Source: Marinobacter sp. NP-4(2019) (GTDB lineage Bacteria; Pseudomonadota; Gammaproteobacteria; Pseudomonadales; Oleiphilaceae). Taken from it: a stretch of DNA of 64,000 nt. Positions 42,677-50,596 of the stretch are shown piece after piece. The stretch spans positions 3,968,001 to 4,032,000 of the forward strand of contig NZ_CP034142.1 of NCBI RefSeq assembly GCF_003994855.1, read 5' to 3'. Below the pieces are notes generated by a model. It did no database searches and was not told the DNA's origin. It saw nothing but the letters and a program-made list of their open reading frames with translations. Numbering within the stretch: position 1 is the first letter of the stretch; each line of letters starts with the position of its first letter. Both the position numbers and the translations under genes were made by a program.

Positions 42677-43675
42677 TCAGAGGGTTCCGCCCCGCTCAAT
42701 CCGGTAGCCGAGGTCAATACGCTGGTCGCTGATTGCCGCACCACCCAGGCGTGCAATCAGCTCTTCAGCGGCTCGCTGCCCGACCATCTCCCGCGGTGTA
42801 ATCACGCTCGCCAGTGGCGGCACCATGACACGACCAACATCGTGACCATGGAAGCCGGCGATAGCGATCCGCTCCGGTACGGGGATGCCCCGGCGCTGGC
42901 ACTCAAAGAACGCCCCTATGGCAACGTCATCATTCGTACAGAAGATGCCATCGGTGTCCGGATTCTCCTCCAGTATCCGCGCCATCAGGGTGGCGCCCAC
43001 ACTGAACGACGAACGCTGTTCACTGCGGAGGGTTACCGGTGCCAGCCCCTCTTCCTCCATGGCACGGTTATAGCCCTCCTGGCGCTGGAGGGTTCGGGCA
43101 TCCAGCCGGACCGCGAGATAGACCACCCGCCGACGTCCGAGCCGGATCATTTCACGTACCATATCGTAGGCCGCACTGACGTTGTCGAACCCCACAGCCT
43201 GCTCAAACGGCGCCGTGTGCGTGTCCATGATTTCCACCGTCGGCACCCCGGCGGTCTGCAGCATCCTCAGGGTACGACCGGTATGCTGACTTTCCGACAG
43301 GATAACGCCATCCACGTTGTAGGACAGCAGCGAAGACAGACTGCGCTCCTCTATCTCGGGACTGTATCCGTAGTGGGCCAGCATCAGGTGATACCCCGCC
43401 GGCTCAGTGACCGACTCTACCCCCTTGATGACATCTGCAAAGACCTGGTTGGTCAGTGACGGCAACAACACACCGATTGCATGGCTGGTGGACTTGGAAA
43501 GCAGGTCCGGAGCACGGTTGGGGATATAGCCCAGCGCCTCTGCCTCGGCAAAGATTCGCTCCCGCATCGGTTCAGAGACATTGTCCGCGCCACGCAGGCA
43601 CCGGCTGACAGTCATCTTGGTCGCTCCGACCCGGTCGGCAATATCCTGCAATGTGGGGCGTTTATTCTTTACCAT
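42677..43675 (-). CDS. gntR: LacI family regulator, GntR (gluconate repressor) type
   Basis: A 332-residue repressor. The helix-turn-helix and hinge are LQDIADRVGATKMTVSRCLRGADNVSEPMRERI, followed by a sugar-binding domain (GVLLPSLTNQVFADVIKGVE, FCTNDDVAIGAF). It is GntR-like in sequence and lies last in an operon with gluconokinase and a TRAP transporter. The operator at 47260-47277 matches the E. coli GntR site, so it should repress the whole unit, and itself, until gluconate is present. Confidence 0.9.
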   Translation of the reverse strand: MVKNKRPTLQDIADRVGATKMTVSRCLRGADNVSEPMRERIFAEAEALGYIPNRAPDLLSKSTSHAIGVLLPSLTNQVFADVIKGVESVTEPAGYHLMLAHYGYSPEIEERSLSSLLSYNVDGVILSESQHTGRTLRMLQTAGVPTVEIMDTHTAPFEQAVGFDNVSAAYDMVREMIRLGRRRVVYLAVRLDARTLQRQEGYNRAMEEEGLAPVTLRSEQRSSFSVGATLMARILEENPDTDGIFCTNDDVAIGAFFECQRRGIPVPERIAIAGFHGHDVGRVMVPPLASVITPREMVGQRAAEELIARLGGAAISDQRIDLGYRIERGGTL

Positions 43676-43731
43676 CTACGACTCCAGACACGGCTAAAGT
43701 TGGCTATCATACCCGCAAGCAGACCCGCGAA

Positions 43732-44250
43732 TCAGTTCCGGGAATCCTCGCCCCGCAGACCAAGCCCGGCAAGGCACTGCCTGATGATCTGCCCTGGCGC
43801 CACGGATACATCCACGACAATAGCGTTTTCATCAGGGCTCGGCTCCTCCAACAACTGAAACTGGCTCTCCAGCATGGCACGACCATTGAAGTAATGGTCT
43901 GTTCGCCTGGAATGCCGGGCCCAAATGGTTTCAAAATCACCCTTGAGGTAGATCAAACGCACCCCCGGATTGTGATCCAGAAGGCGCTCGCGGTAGCAAC
44001 GCTTCAGCGCCGAGCAGGCCAGCACCAGGCCGCCCGCCTCCCACCGAATCAGCGCGGCGAGATCATCCAGCCAGCCCCGGCGGTCCTCATCGGTCAGCGG
44101 AATGCCCGCCGCCATTTTGTCTACATTGGCCCGACTGTGGTAATCGTCCGCATCGTAAAACCGAACCCCCAATTCGCTGGCAAGCATGGTACCGGCGAGA
44201 CTCTTACCGCACCCGGACACCCCCATTACGATCACTTTTGGTGCCGTCAT
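43732..44250 (-). CDS. gntK: Gluconokinase
   Basis: A 172-residue P-loop kinase making 6-phosphogluconate. P-loop MGVSGCGKS, then DADDYHSRANVDKMAAGIPLTDEDR, the substrate loop, and LACSALKRCYRERL. The ATG at 44250 directly precedes the end of the TRAP large permease gene (one base apart), so the genes form one unit. Confidence 0.95.
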   Translation of the reverse strand: MTAPKVIVMGVSGCGKSLAGTMLASELGVRFYDADDYHSRANVDKMAAGIPLTDEDRRGWLDDLAALIRWEAGGLVLACSALKRCYRERLLDHNPGVRLIYLKGDFETIWARHSRRTDHYFNGRAMLESQFQLLEEPSPDENAIVVDVSVAPGQIIRQCLAGLGLRGEDSRN

Positions 44251-44251
44251 A

Positions 44252-45568
44252 TCACTGCCACCATAGCGCCAGTTGGGGGAACGCAATCAGCAAACCAAGC
44301 GCCACTACCTGGAGAGCAATGAATGGCAGCAGAGCCCGAAAGATCTCACCCAGGGAAATGTCCTTCGGCGTCACCGTCTTGAGGTAGAAGGCCGCCGGTC
44401 CAAATGGAGGCGACAGGAAGGACACTTGCATGTTCATACAGAACACCACCCCGAACCAGATCGGGCTGTACCCCAGTTCCGTGACGATGGGCACAAAGAT
44501 CGGCATGGTCAGCAGCGCGACGCCAACCCAGTCCAGGAACATGCCAAGTATGAGCAGGATCAACATCATGAAAAGGATGGTGCTCAGGCCATGGCCGCCA
44601 CTGACGGCAAAGACCATGTCGCGGACGAAATCGATACCCCCCATGAGGTTGTAGACACCGACCAACGCGGTTGCACCAATCCCGATCCAGATAATCATGC
44701 CGCAGACCCGCAGCGTGCTGACGGTAGCCTTACGTACCATGGCCAGGGACAGCTCACCGCGAATCCAGGTACTGATGGCAATCCCCATGACACCCAGTGC
44801 CGACGCCTCTGTGACCGAGGCCACACCGCCATAGATACTACCCAACACCACAACCACCGAAAGCAGGGGAAACAACAATGCCTTAAAAAAGTTCGGCATT
44901 GGCGTTTCGGGCGCATCCTGATCCGAAGGCAGCGGTGCCATCTCCGGCTTCAGCCAGACACGTATCAGGACGTACCCCATGTAAAGCAGTGCCAGTATCA
45001 GTGCAGGCGCAAAGGCACCCTTGAACAGGTCGCCAATGGAGACATTAGCGGTCAGCCCGTAAATAATCAGTACGATACTGGGTGGCAGCATGGTACCGAG
45101 CGCCCCACCCGCACAGGTGGTGCCAATGGCCAGCTTGCGATCGTAGCCCAGGCGTAGCATCTGCGGCAGTGCCAGGATCCCCAGCAGTACCGTCTCGCCG
45201 CCAATGACGCCAGACATCGAGGCCAGGATTACCGCCACCACCAGAGTCTGTATCGCGACACCGCCCCGCAGTTTGCGACCCAGGCGAGCCATGGCGTCGA
45301 ACAGGTCGCGGGCGATACCGGAATGATCCAGCAATGACGCCATCAGCACGAACATGGGCACTGCCAGGAAAACATAGTTGCCAATGAAGCTATACAAGCG
45401 GCTACTGACAATGGGTAACGCATCCGGGCCGAACCAGCCCAGGGCGAACACCAGGGCAACCAGACCCGTGGCAAATGCCAGCTGCATTCCGGTGAGCAGC
45501 AGGACAATCAGCATGACCAGCATCAACAGACTGCCATAACCAATACCGAGGGAAGCCAGTTCAAACAT
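44252..45568 (-). CDS. TRAP transporter large permease (DctM)
   Basis: A 438-residue, roughly 12-helix membrane subunit carrying the ion-coupled transport path. FLAVPMFVLMASLLDHSGIARDLF and LGTMLPPSIVLIIYG are TRAP DctM signatures, with FLSPPFGPAAFYLK near the end. Start ATG 45568 overlaps the small-permease stop by one base (ATGA type). Gluconate or a related sugar acid is the likely substrate from context. Confidence 0.92.
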   Translation of the reverse strand: MFELASLGIGYGSLLMLVMLIVLLLTGMQLAFATGLVALVFALGWFGPDALPIVSSRLYSFIGNYVFLAVPMFVLMASLLDHSGIARDLFDAMARLGRKLRGGVAIQTLVVAVILASMSGVIGGETVLLGILALPQMLRLGYDRKLAIGTTCAGGALGTMLPPSIVLIIYGLTANVSIGDLFKGAFAPALILALLYMGYVLIRVWLKPEMAPLPSDQDAPETPMPNFFKALLFPLLSVVVVLGSIYGGVASVTEASALGVMGIAISTWIRGELSLAMVRKATVSTLRVCGMIIWIGIGATALVGVYNLMGGIDFVRDMVFAVSGGHGLSTILFMMLILLILGMFLDWVGVALLTMPIFVPIVTELGYSPIWFGVVFCMNMQVSFLSPPFGPAAFYLKTVTPKDISLGEIFRALLPFIALQVVALGLLIAFPQLALWWQ

Positions 45569-46152
45569 CAGACACCTCCCTTGCCACGGAGATCGCGCAC
45601 CAGGTGCAGCAGGAACTGCAGCGTCATGACAGCGACTGCCACCAGAATGATCACTTTCAGGAACGCCGGGAACGGTGGGTTCCACGCCGAGCCGGACGTC
45701 TCAAGACGCCAGTCCCCCCAGGGTGCCAGCACCGCTTCTGTCGCCATCGACCAACTTGCGAAAAGCAGCATGCCACAAAAGGCGAGCCCCAGCAGATGAT
45801 GAACAACCCGCAGCCAGCGCTGGGCACGGGGCGAGACTGCGTCATAGATCAGCACGATCCGGACATGGCGATCAGTGGCCAGGGCATACAACCCACCGAG
45901 GACAAACAGCGTGGCGCCGGCGAAGGTCACGGTTTCGTGCACCCAGAGTGTCGGCGCATCGAATACATAGCGGCGAATGATTTCGTAGAAAGACACCAGA
46001 ACAATCACCGCGAACACCAGGCTCAGTTTCTTGCCAAGCCAGACAATGCCCCTGTCCAGCGAGGTGAACCCCACATCCTCGTCCTTTTCAGGCAGGACAA
46101 TCTCCCGATCGGGATCATCACCCCGACCGGATGCATTATTTTCAACAGACAT
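45568..46152 (-). CDS. TRAP transporter small permease (DctQ)
   Basis: A 194-residue subunit with four hydrophobic helices (LSLVFAVIVLVSFYEIIRRYVF first; HETVTFAGATLFVLGGLYAL next) and the HVRIVLIYD segment typical of DctQ. The first 40 residues are polar and acidic, longer than usual. It lies between the binding protein and the large permease genes. Confidence 0.9.
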   Translation of the reverse strand: MSVENNASGRGDDPDREIVLPEKDEDVGFTSLDRGIVWLGKKLSLVFAVIVLVSFYEIIRRYVFDAPTLWVHETVTFAGATLFVLGGLYALATDRHVRIVLIYDAVSPRAQRWLRVVHHLLGLAFCGMLLFASWSMATEAVLAPWGDWRLETSGSAWNPPFPAFLKVIILVAVAVMTLQFLLHLVRDLRGKGGV

Positions 46153-46216
46153 AATGAACTCCTCGCTCCGGGCCCCGACAGGGTGCCCGGAGGCTGATAT
46201 CGAGGGAACCTGCTAC

Positions 46217-47227
46217 TCAGAGGAGGCCCTGAGACTCCAGGTATTTGGTGACCGACTGGTACACCTTGCCGGCATTGGGGGACTGCTCTGCGTAGACCTT
46301 CCATTGATCGCGGGCAATAGCACGGAACTTGCGGCGCTCCTCGGCAGACCAGTCGTGGATGGTAATCTCCGGATTCGCACGGGCCTCATTGACGGCCTCC
46401 CGATCAGCCATTGCCAATTGGGTGCTAATGTCCTGCGCAAAGTCCCTGGCGGACACCGTCATAATGGCCTGGATGTCTTCTGGCAGTTTCTCCCACGCCT
46501 TAAGCCCCATGGCAATTTCCAGCAGGGGCAACGAATGAAACCCGGGATTGACAGGATGTGAGGCAATGTCATTCAGGCCGGCCTCATGGTTGGTTGAGAA
46601 CACCGTGTAGTCGGCTGCGTCAATCACGCCCTTGCTCAATGCGGTATAGACCTCGGAGCCGGGCAGGTTGACCGGCGAAGCACCGGCCGCGGCAAAGACC
46701 GACTGCACCAGCCCTTCGGGCGCACGCATTTTCAGCCCCTTGAGATCCGCCACCCCGTCAAGCGGCTTTTTTGACACGAACGACTCAAGCCCGGTACCAC
46801 CGCCACCAATAAATTTGACGCCGTACGGTTCATACAGCTCATTCATCAGCTCATAACCGCCGCCGTAGTTGATGTAGTCAATAAGCTGGTCAGGGCTGGA
46901 CCAGGCACCCACGGTATTGCCAATCAGTCCGAATGCCGGATCCTTACCGGAAAAGTATCCGGTGACCGAAATGTGGCCGTCCAACACCCCCATTTTCATG
47001 GCTCCCAGGGTCTCGGTGTGGCTGACGACACTGCCAACCGGCAGCAAGTCGATCTCCACACGACCACCGGTCATGGTCTCCACACGATCGGCCCAGGCCT
47101 GTTGAATCTTGAAATTTTTGACACCGGCAGGGTCTGAAGACTGGAACTTGAAGGTGAAATCGGCAGCAAAGGCATTAAACGCAAGCGTGGCCAGAAATAC
47201 GCCAATAGCGTGTCTTGTCGGAAACAT
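46217..47227 (-). CDS. TRAP transporter substrate-binding protein (DctP)
   Basis: A 336-residue periplasmic binding protein. Signal peptide MFPTRHAIGVFLATLAFNAFAA, then FKFQSSDPAGVKNFKIQQAWADRVETMTGGRVEIDLLP and the conserved KMRAPEGLVQ segment holding the substrate arginine. First gene of the TRAP-gntK-gntR unit; GGAG precedes the ATG at 47227. The family binds acids, here probably gluconate. Confidence 0.92.
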   Translation of the reverse strand: MFPTRHAIGVFLATLAFNAFAADFTFKFQSSDPAGVKNFKIQQAWADRVETMTGGRVEIDLLPVGSVVSHTETLGAMKMGVLDGHISVTGYFSGKDPAFGLIGNTVGAWSSPDQLIDYINYGGGYELMNELYEPYGVKFIGGGGTGLESFVSKKPLDGVADLKGLKMRAPEGLVQSVFAAAGASPVNLPGSEVYTALSKGVIDAADYTVFSTNHEAGLNDIASHPVNPGFHSLPLLEIAMGLKAWEKLPEDIQAIMTVSARDFAQDISTQLAMADREAVNEARANPEITIHDWSAEERRKFRAIARDQWKVYAEQSPNAGKVYQSVTKYLESQGLL

Positions 47228-47259
47228 ATTGGAATCTCCTGATTGTTTTTGTGCCGGCA

Positions 47260-47277
47260 TATGTTACCGGTAACATA
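47260..47277. promoter_or_regulatory. GntR-like operator upstream of the TRAP operon
   Basis: A perfect 18-base palindrome built around TTACCGGTAA (ATGTTACCGGTAACAT with a flanking T/A pair). It is the site shape known for GntR of E. coli and lies 33 bases before the dctP start, fitting repression of the operon that ends in gntR. Confidence 0.8.
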
Positions 47278-47377
47278 AGCGAGTTTATTGGATTTGAAAA
47301 GCGCTGACAAGGATGTGTTGGAGAGCACTTGGAGAATACCTGAAGAGTACTTGGGAAGAAGAACGGGAGGCAGAAAG

Positions 47378-47410
47378 AAAAAACCGGCCTGCCATAAGAC
47401 AGGCCGGTGA
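47378..47410 (-). terminator. Intrinsic terminator of the TetR gene
   Basis: On the minus strand an ACCGGCCTGTC / GGCAGGCCGGT type stem with a short TTAT loop is followed by TTTTTTC. It lies about 130 bases beyond the TetR stop and before the TRAP operon operator. Confidence 0.85.
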
Positions 47411-47539
47411 AACGTCAGGGTTTGCGACGTGCTAAAACCTGAGAACTCACTCAGGGTGACGCCAGGGATGTCCGGATCCCCAGCGTCAGAGATGTGACAC
47501 CAGGCTATCCCGAAAGTTCCAGAATCGATCAAAAATTAA

Positions 47540-48238
47540 TCAGGCAGAACGCCATCCAACGCTTCTGACTGACGATTCGACCTCACGGGCTTCCGGCAGT
47601 TGTGGGCGGTACTGCTCTCTCAGCGCCATGACCCTTTCCCGGTAGGCCGGTGTCAGGTAGGGAATTTCCAGGGTCAGCACCTGGTAGATTCCCTGCTTGA
47701 GCTCCGTCAGCGTGAGATTGGCGGATTCCTCGCAGGCATGGGCTGTTTTCAGGAACGCCATCCAGTTGGTGATAACCAGCCAGACGTTCAGCGACATGGC
47801 CGAACGCAATTCTTCCGATTGGGGTTCGATGATGCCCGCGTCCGCCATCTTCTCGAAGATCCGGCTGATGGCGTCCAGGCAACGCTCGGTGAACTCCCGG
47901 TAATCCTGGCGTAGCCGCCGGTCACCATCCAGCAGATGTTCCAGGTCGCGATGGAAAAACCGGTAACTCCAGAGCCCGTCAAAGACGGATTCCAGATAAA
48001 ACATCATGTCATCCAGAGTCAGCGGCCGATCCTCTGGAATATCCAGGTAATAATCCACCAGCTTTTCATATTCCAGGAAGATCTCGTAAATGATGTCCGA
48101 CTTGTTGCGGAAATGGTAATAGAGGTTACCCGGAGATATGGCCAGATGCGCAGCAATGTGATTGGTGGTGACATTTCGCTCACCCCGCTCGTTAAATAGC
48201 TCCAGGCTGGATAGCAGGATCTTGTCTCTGGTTTTCAT
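47540..48238 (-). CDS. TetR family transcriptional regulator
   Basis: A 232-residue TetR regulator. The DNA-binding domain is ILLSSLELFNERGERNVTTNHIAAHLAISPGNLYYHFRNKSDII. The ligand domain (MMFYLESVFDGLWSYRFFHRDLEHLL) belongs to the larger class with a C-terminal extension. It is divergent from aldehyde dehydrogenase, with a 16-base palindrome in the 183-base gap, so it most likely represses that cluster and itself. Ligands may be long-chain acyl compounds. Confidence 0.9.
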   Translation of the reverse strand: MKTRDKILLSSLELFNERGERNVTTNHIAAHLAISPGNLYYHFRNKSDIIYEIFLEYEKLVDYYLDIPEDRPLTLDDMMFYLESVFDGLWSYRFFHRDLEHLLDGDRRLRQDYREFTERCLDAISRIFEKMADAGIIEPQSEELRSAMSLNVWLVITNWMAFLKTAHACEESANLTLTELKQGIYQVLTLEIPYLTPAYRERVMALREQYRPQLPEAREVESSVRSVGWRSA

Positions 48239-48300
48239 AGGTTCAGCAAGCTTTGTTGTTGTGTGACCGGCGGATGGCCTGATCCGCCATCCGGCTTTCC

Positions 48301-48330
48301 TTGACTACCTAGAGTATATACTCTAATAAT
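48301..48330 (+). promoter_or_regulatory. Candidate operator and promoter for the aldehyde dehydrogenase cluster
   Basis: The perfect palindrome TAGAGTATATACTCTA (48310-48325) lies in the TetR/aldehyde dehydrogenase gap. It falls between a TTGACT (48301-48306) and a TAATAA-type -10 at 48324-48329, 17 bases apart. Repressor bound here would block RNA polymerase. Confidence 0.7.
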
Positions 48331-48421
48331 ACCATCAAGCGCAAATTGAGCATTTTTTCGCCACCACTCAAACAACAACAGGGCGCCCGGAATGCATCCG
48401 GCGACCCGAGGGGAGAGTTCC

Positions 48422-49867
48422 ATGGGAGCCAGCGTCGTCCAGCTTACCGAAAGTAAGAAGCAAATCCAGCACACGCATCGTGTATTCGAAGATCAGAAAA
48501 AGGCATTTCGCAACAACTCAATGCCCTCACTGACCGAGCGTCAGGAAAACCTGAAGCGGCTGAAGCGGGCGCTACTGAGCAACCAGGACAAGCTGACCGA
48601 CGCCATTGACCGGGATTTCAGTTGCCGCTCGAAGGACGAATCGCTGATTGCTGAAATCATGCCGTCCATTCAGGGCATCAATTACACCCTGAAAAACCTC
48701 GGTGGCTGGATGAAGCCCTCGAAACGTCATGTCTCGGTGCTGTTCCAGCCCGCCAGCAATAAGGTCCACTACCAGCCCAAAGGCGTGGTCGGCGTTATTG
48801 TGCCCTGGAACTACCCGCTGTATCTGGCTGTCGGGCCTCTGGTCGCCTCACTGGCCGCGGGTAACCGCACCATGATCAAGATGTCAGAGTTCACTCCGCA
48901 TACCTCCGCCCTGTTCAAGGAGATCATTGAGGCTACCTTCCCCGGGGACCTGGTATCGGTGATCACCGGAGAGGCGGATGTTGCCGCGGATTTCTCCAGC
49001 CGCCCCTTTGACCACCTGCTGTTCACCGGCTCCACTTCCGTGGGCAAGCTGGTGATGCGTGCAGCCTCGGAGAACCTGACACCGGTTACCCTGGAACTGG
49101 GCGGCAAGTCCCCTGCGATTGTCTCCTCCGATGTTCCCATGGAGGATGCCGCCCAGCGCATTGCGTTCGGCAAGGCCTTCAATGCCGGCCAGACCTGTGT
49201 GGCACCGGATTACGTGCTCTGTCCGGCGGACCGGGTGCAGGCCTTTGTGGACGAATTTCGCGCCCGCTTTGCCGAAATGTACCCCAGCCTGCGGGACAAC
49301 GACGACTACACCGCCATTATCAATGAACGCCAATACGAGCGGTTGCAGGGTTATCTGGACGACGCCCGGGAAAAAGGCGCCGAGATCGTCGAGCTCAACC
49401 CGGCACGGGAAAACCTCAAGGACGGCACCCGCAAGATTCCTCTGACCCTGGTTCTGAAGACTACCCCGGACATGAAGGTGATGCAGGACGAGATTTTTGG
49501 ACCGATTCTGCCGGTCGTCGGTTACGGTGGCCTGGACGAAGCCATCCACTACATCAACGATCGCCCTCGCCCACTCGCCCTGTACTTCTTTGGCTATGAC
49601 CGTTCCATGCAGCAACAGGTGGTGGACAACACCCACTCCGGCGGCATGTGCATCAATGACGCGTTGATGCACGTGGCGCAGGACGACCTGCCATTCGGCG
49701 GCATTGGTGATTCCGGTATGGGGCATTACCACGGCAAGGAAGGCTTCCTGACGCTGTCCCATCACCGCGCGATCTTCAGCAAACAGAAGTTCAACAGCGG
49801 CAAATACGTCTACGCACCCCACGGCACTACTGCCCACAAGATGGTCTACAAGTTATTCATCCGCTGA
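48422..49867 (+). CDS. Aldehyde dehydrogenase, coniferyl aldehyde dehydrogenase type
   Basis: A 481-residue class 3-like NAD(P)-dependent aldehyde dehydrogenase. Motifs: GVVGVIVPWNYPLYLAVGP, LELGGKSPAIV (catalytic Glu), FNAGQTCVAPDY (catalytic Cys) and EIFGPILPV. The C-terminal tail (TTAHKMVYKLFIR) is typical of the coniferyl/long-chain aldehyde group. ATG 48422 follows GGGGAGAG. It is the first gene of a three-gene cluster with a Tat lipoprotein and a GMC oxidase; together they would oxidise a primary alcohol to the acid. Confidence 0.93.
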   Translation: MGASVVQLTESKKQIQHTHRVFEDQKKAFRNNSMPSLTERQENLKRLKRALLSNQDKLTDAIDRDFSCRSKDESLIAEIMPSIQGINYTLKNLGGWMKPSKRHVSVLFQPASNKVHYQPKGVVGVIVPWNYPLYLAVGPLVASLAAGNRTMIKMSEFTPHTSALFKEIIEATFPGDLVSVITGEADVAADFSSRPFDHLLFTGSTSVGKLVMRAASENLTPVTLELGGKSPAIVSSDVPMEDAAQRIAFGKAFNAGQTCVAPDYVLCPADRVQAFVDEFRARFAEMYPSLRDNDDYTAIINERQYERLQGYLDDAREKGAEIVELNPARENLKDGTRKIPLTLVLKTTPDMKVMQDEIFGPILPVVGYGGLDEAIHYINDRPRPLALYFFGYDRSMQQQVVDNTHSGGMCINDALMHVAQDDLPFGGIGDSGMGHYHGKEGFLTLSHHRAIFSKQKFNSGKYVYAPHGTTAHKMVYKLFIR

Positions 49868-49874
49868 TCCACAC

Positions 49875-49896
49875 CCGGGCCGGCTAACACCGGCCC
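49875..49896. terminator. GC hairpin after the aldehyde dehydrogenase gene
   Basis: CGGGCCGG / CCGGCCCG, 8 bases with a six-base loop, lies just after the stop and before the downstream gene's RBS. No T tract follows, so it may attenuate or stabilise rather than end the message. Confidence 0.4.
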
Positions 49897-49936
49897 GCTT
49901 CCAGCGCTTGCGACGAAAACAACAAGAGGACCCACC

Positions 49937-50566
49937 ATGTCCCATCTCCCACACGATCAGGAATCCCCTTCCACCATCGACCGACGCAGCTTTCTGCGGG
50001 CCGGACTGGGGGGCACTCTGTTCCTCGGCACCGTCAGTGTCACGGCGGGCCTCAGTGGCTGCGCAACCGCACCGGCGGGTCGCCTGGATGCGGCCGATAC
50101 CCCCGTCGATGAGGGCTATCGGTTCCAGTTTCTCACCCGCGATGACATCGAACTGTTCCAGGCCCTGCTGCCAGCCATTGTCGGGCCGGCCCTGATGGAA
50201 GAGCCGGAGCCAAGGCGACAGGCGATTGCCGGCACCATCGAACGGATTGATCAGGGCATTGTCCAGTTCGGCCCGGCCAACCAGCAGGAGCTGCGCAAAC
50301 TGTTTGATCTGCTCAACTTCGGCCTGACGCGGGTCACGGTTGCCCGGGTCTGGTCCAGCTGGCCCAACGCCACCACCGCCGAGGTGGACGCCTTTCTGGA
50401 ACGCTGGCGCACCAGCGGTATTGGTCTGCTCAACAATGGCTACATCGCCCTGACCAAAATCAGCAACGTGGCGTTTTACGGCCACCCCCAGCACTGGCAC
50501 CTGTCGGGCTACCCGGGGCCACCACCATGGGCCATGCAAGCCCTGCCCCAGTTCAACAACGCCTGA
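49937..50566 (+). CDS. Tat-exported lipoprotein, probable subunit of the GMC oxidoreductase
   Basis: A 209-residue protein. It starts with a twin-arginine signal (TIDRRSFLRAGLGGTLFLG) ending in a lipobox (GLSGC), so it should be exported folded and lipidated. The rest resembles the gluconate-2-dehydrogenase-subunit-3 type helper (FLTRDDIELFQALLPAIVG, RKLFDLLNFGLTRV, WRTSGIGLLNNGYIALTKIS). It sits 30 bases before the GMC gene, and such a partner commonly carries an FAD oxidoreductase across the membrane. Confidence 0.8.
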   Translation: MSHLPHDQESPSTIDRRSFLRAGLGGTLFLGTVSVTAGLSGCATAPAGRLDAADTPVDEGYRFQFLTRDDIELFQALLPAIVGPALMEEPEPRRQAIAGTIERIDQGIVQFGPANQQELRKLFDLLNFGLTRVTVARVWSSWPNATTAEVDAFLERWRTSGIGLLNNGYIALTKISNVAFYGHPQHWHLSGYPGPPPWAMQALPQFNNA

Positions 50567-50596
50567 TTCTGCCGCCCGCTGATTACGGAGATTTCC

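Noticed and set aside
47071..47532. A 153-codon minus-strand open frame across the dctP leader and TetR terminator
   Set aside because: It covers the GntR operator and a terminator and overlaps the dctP start; no family match.
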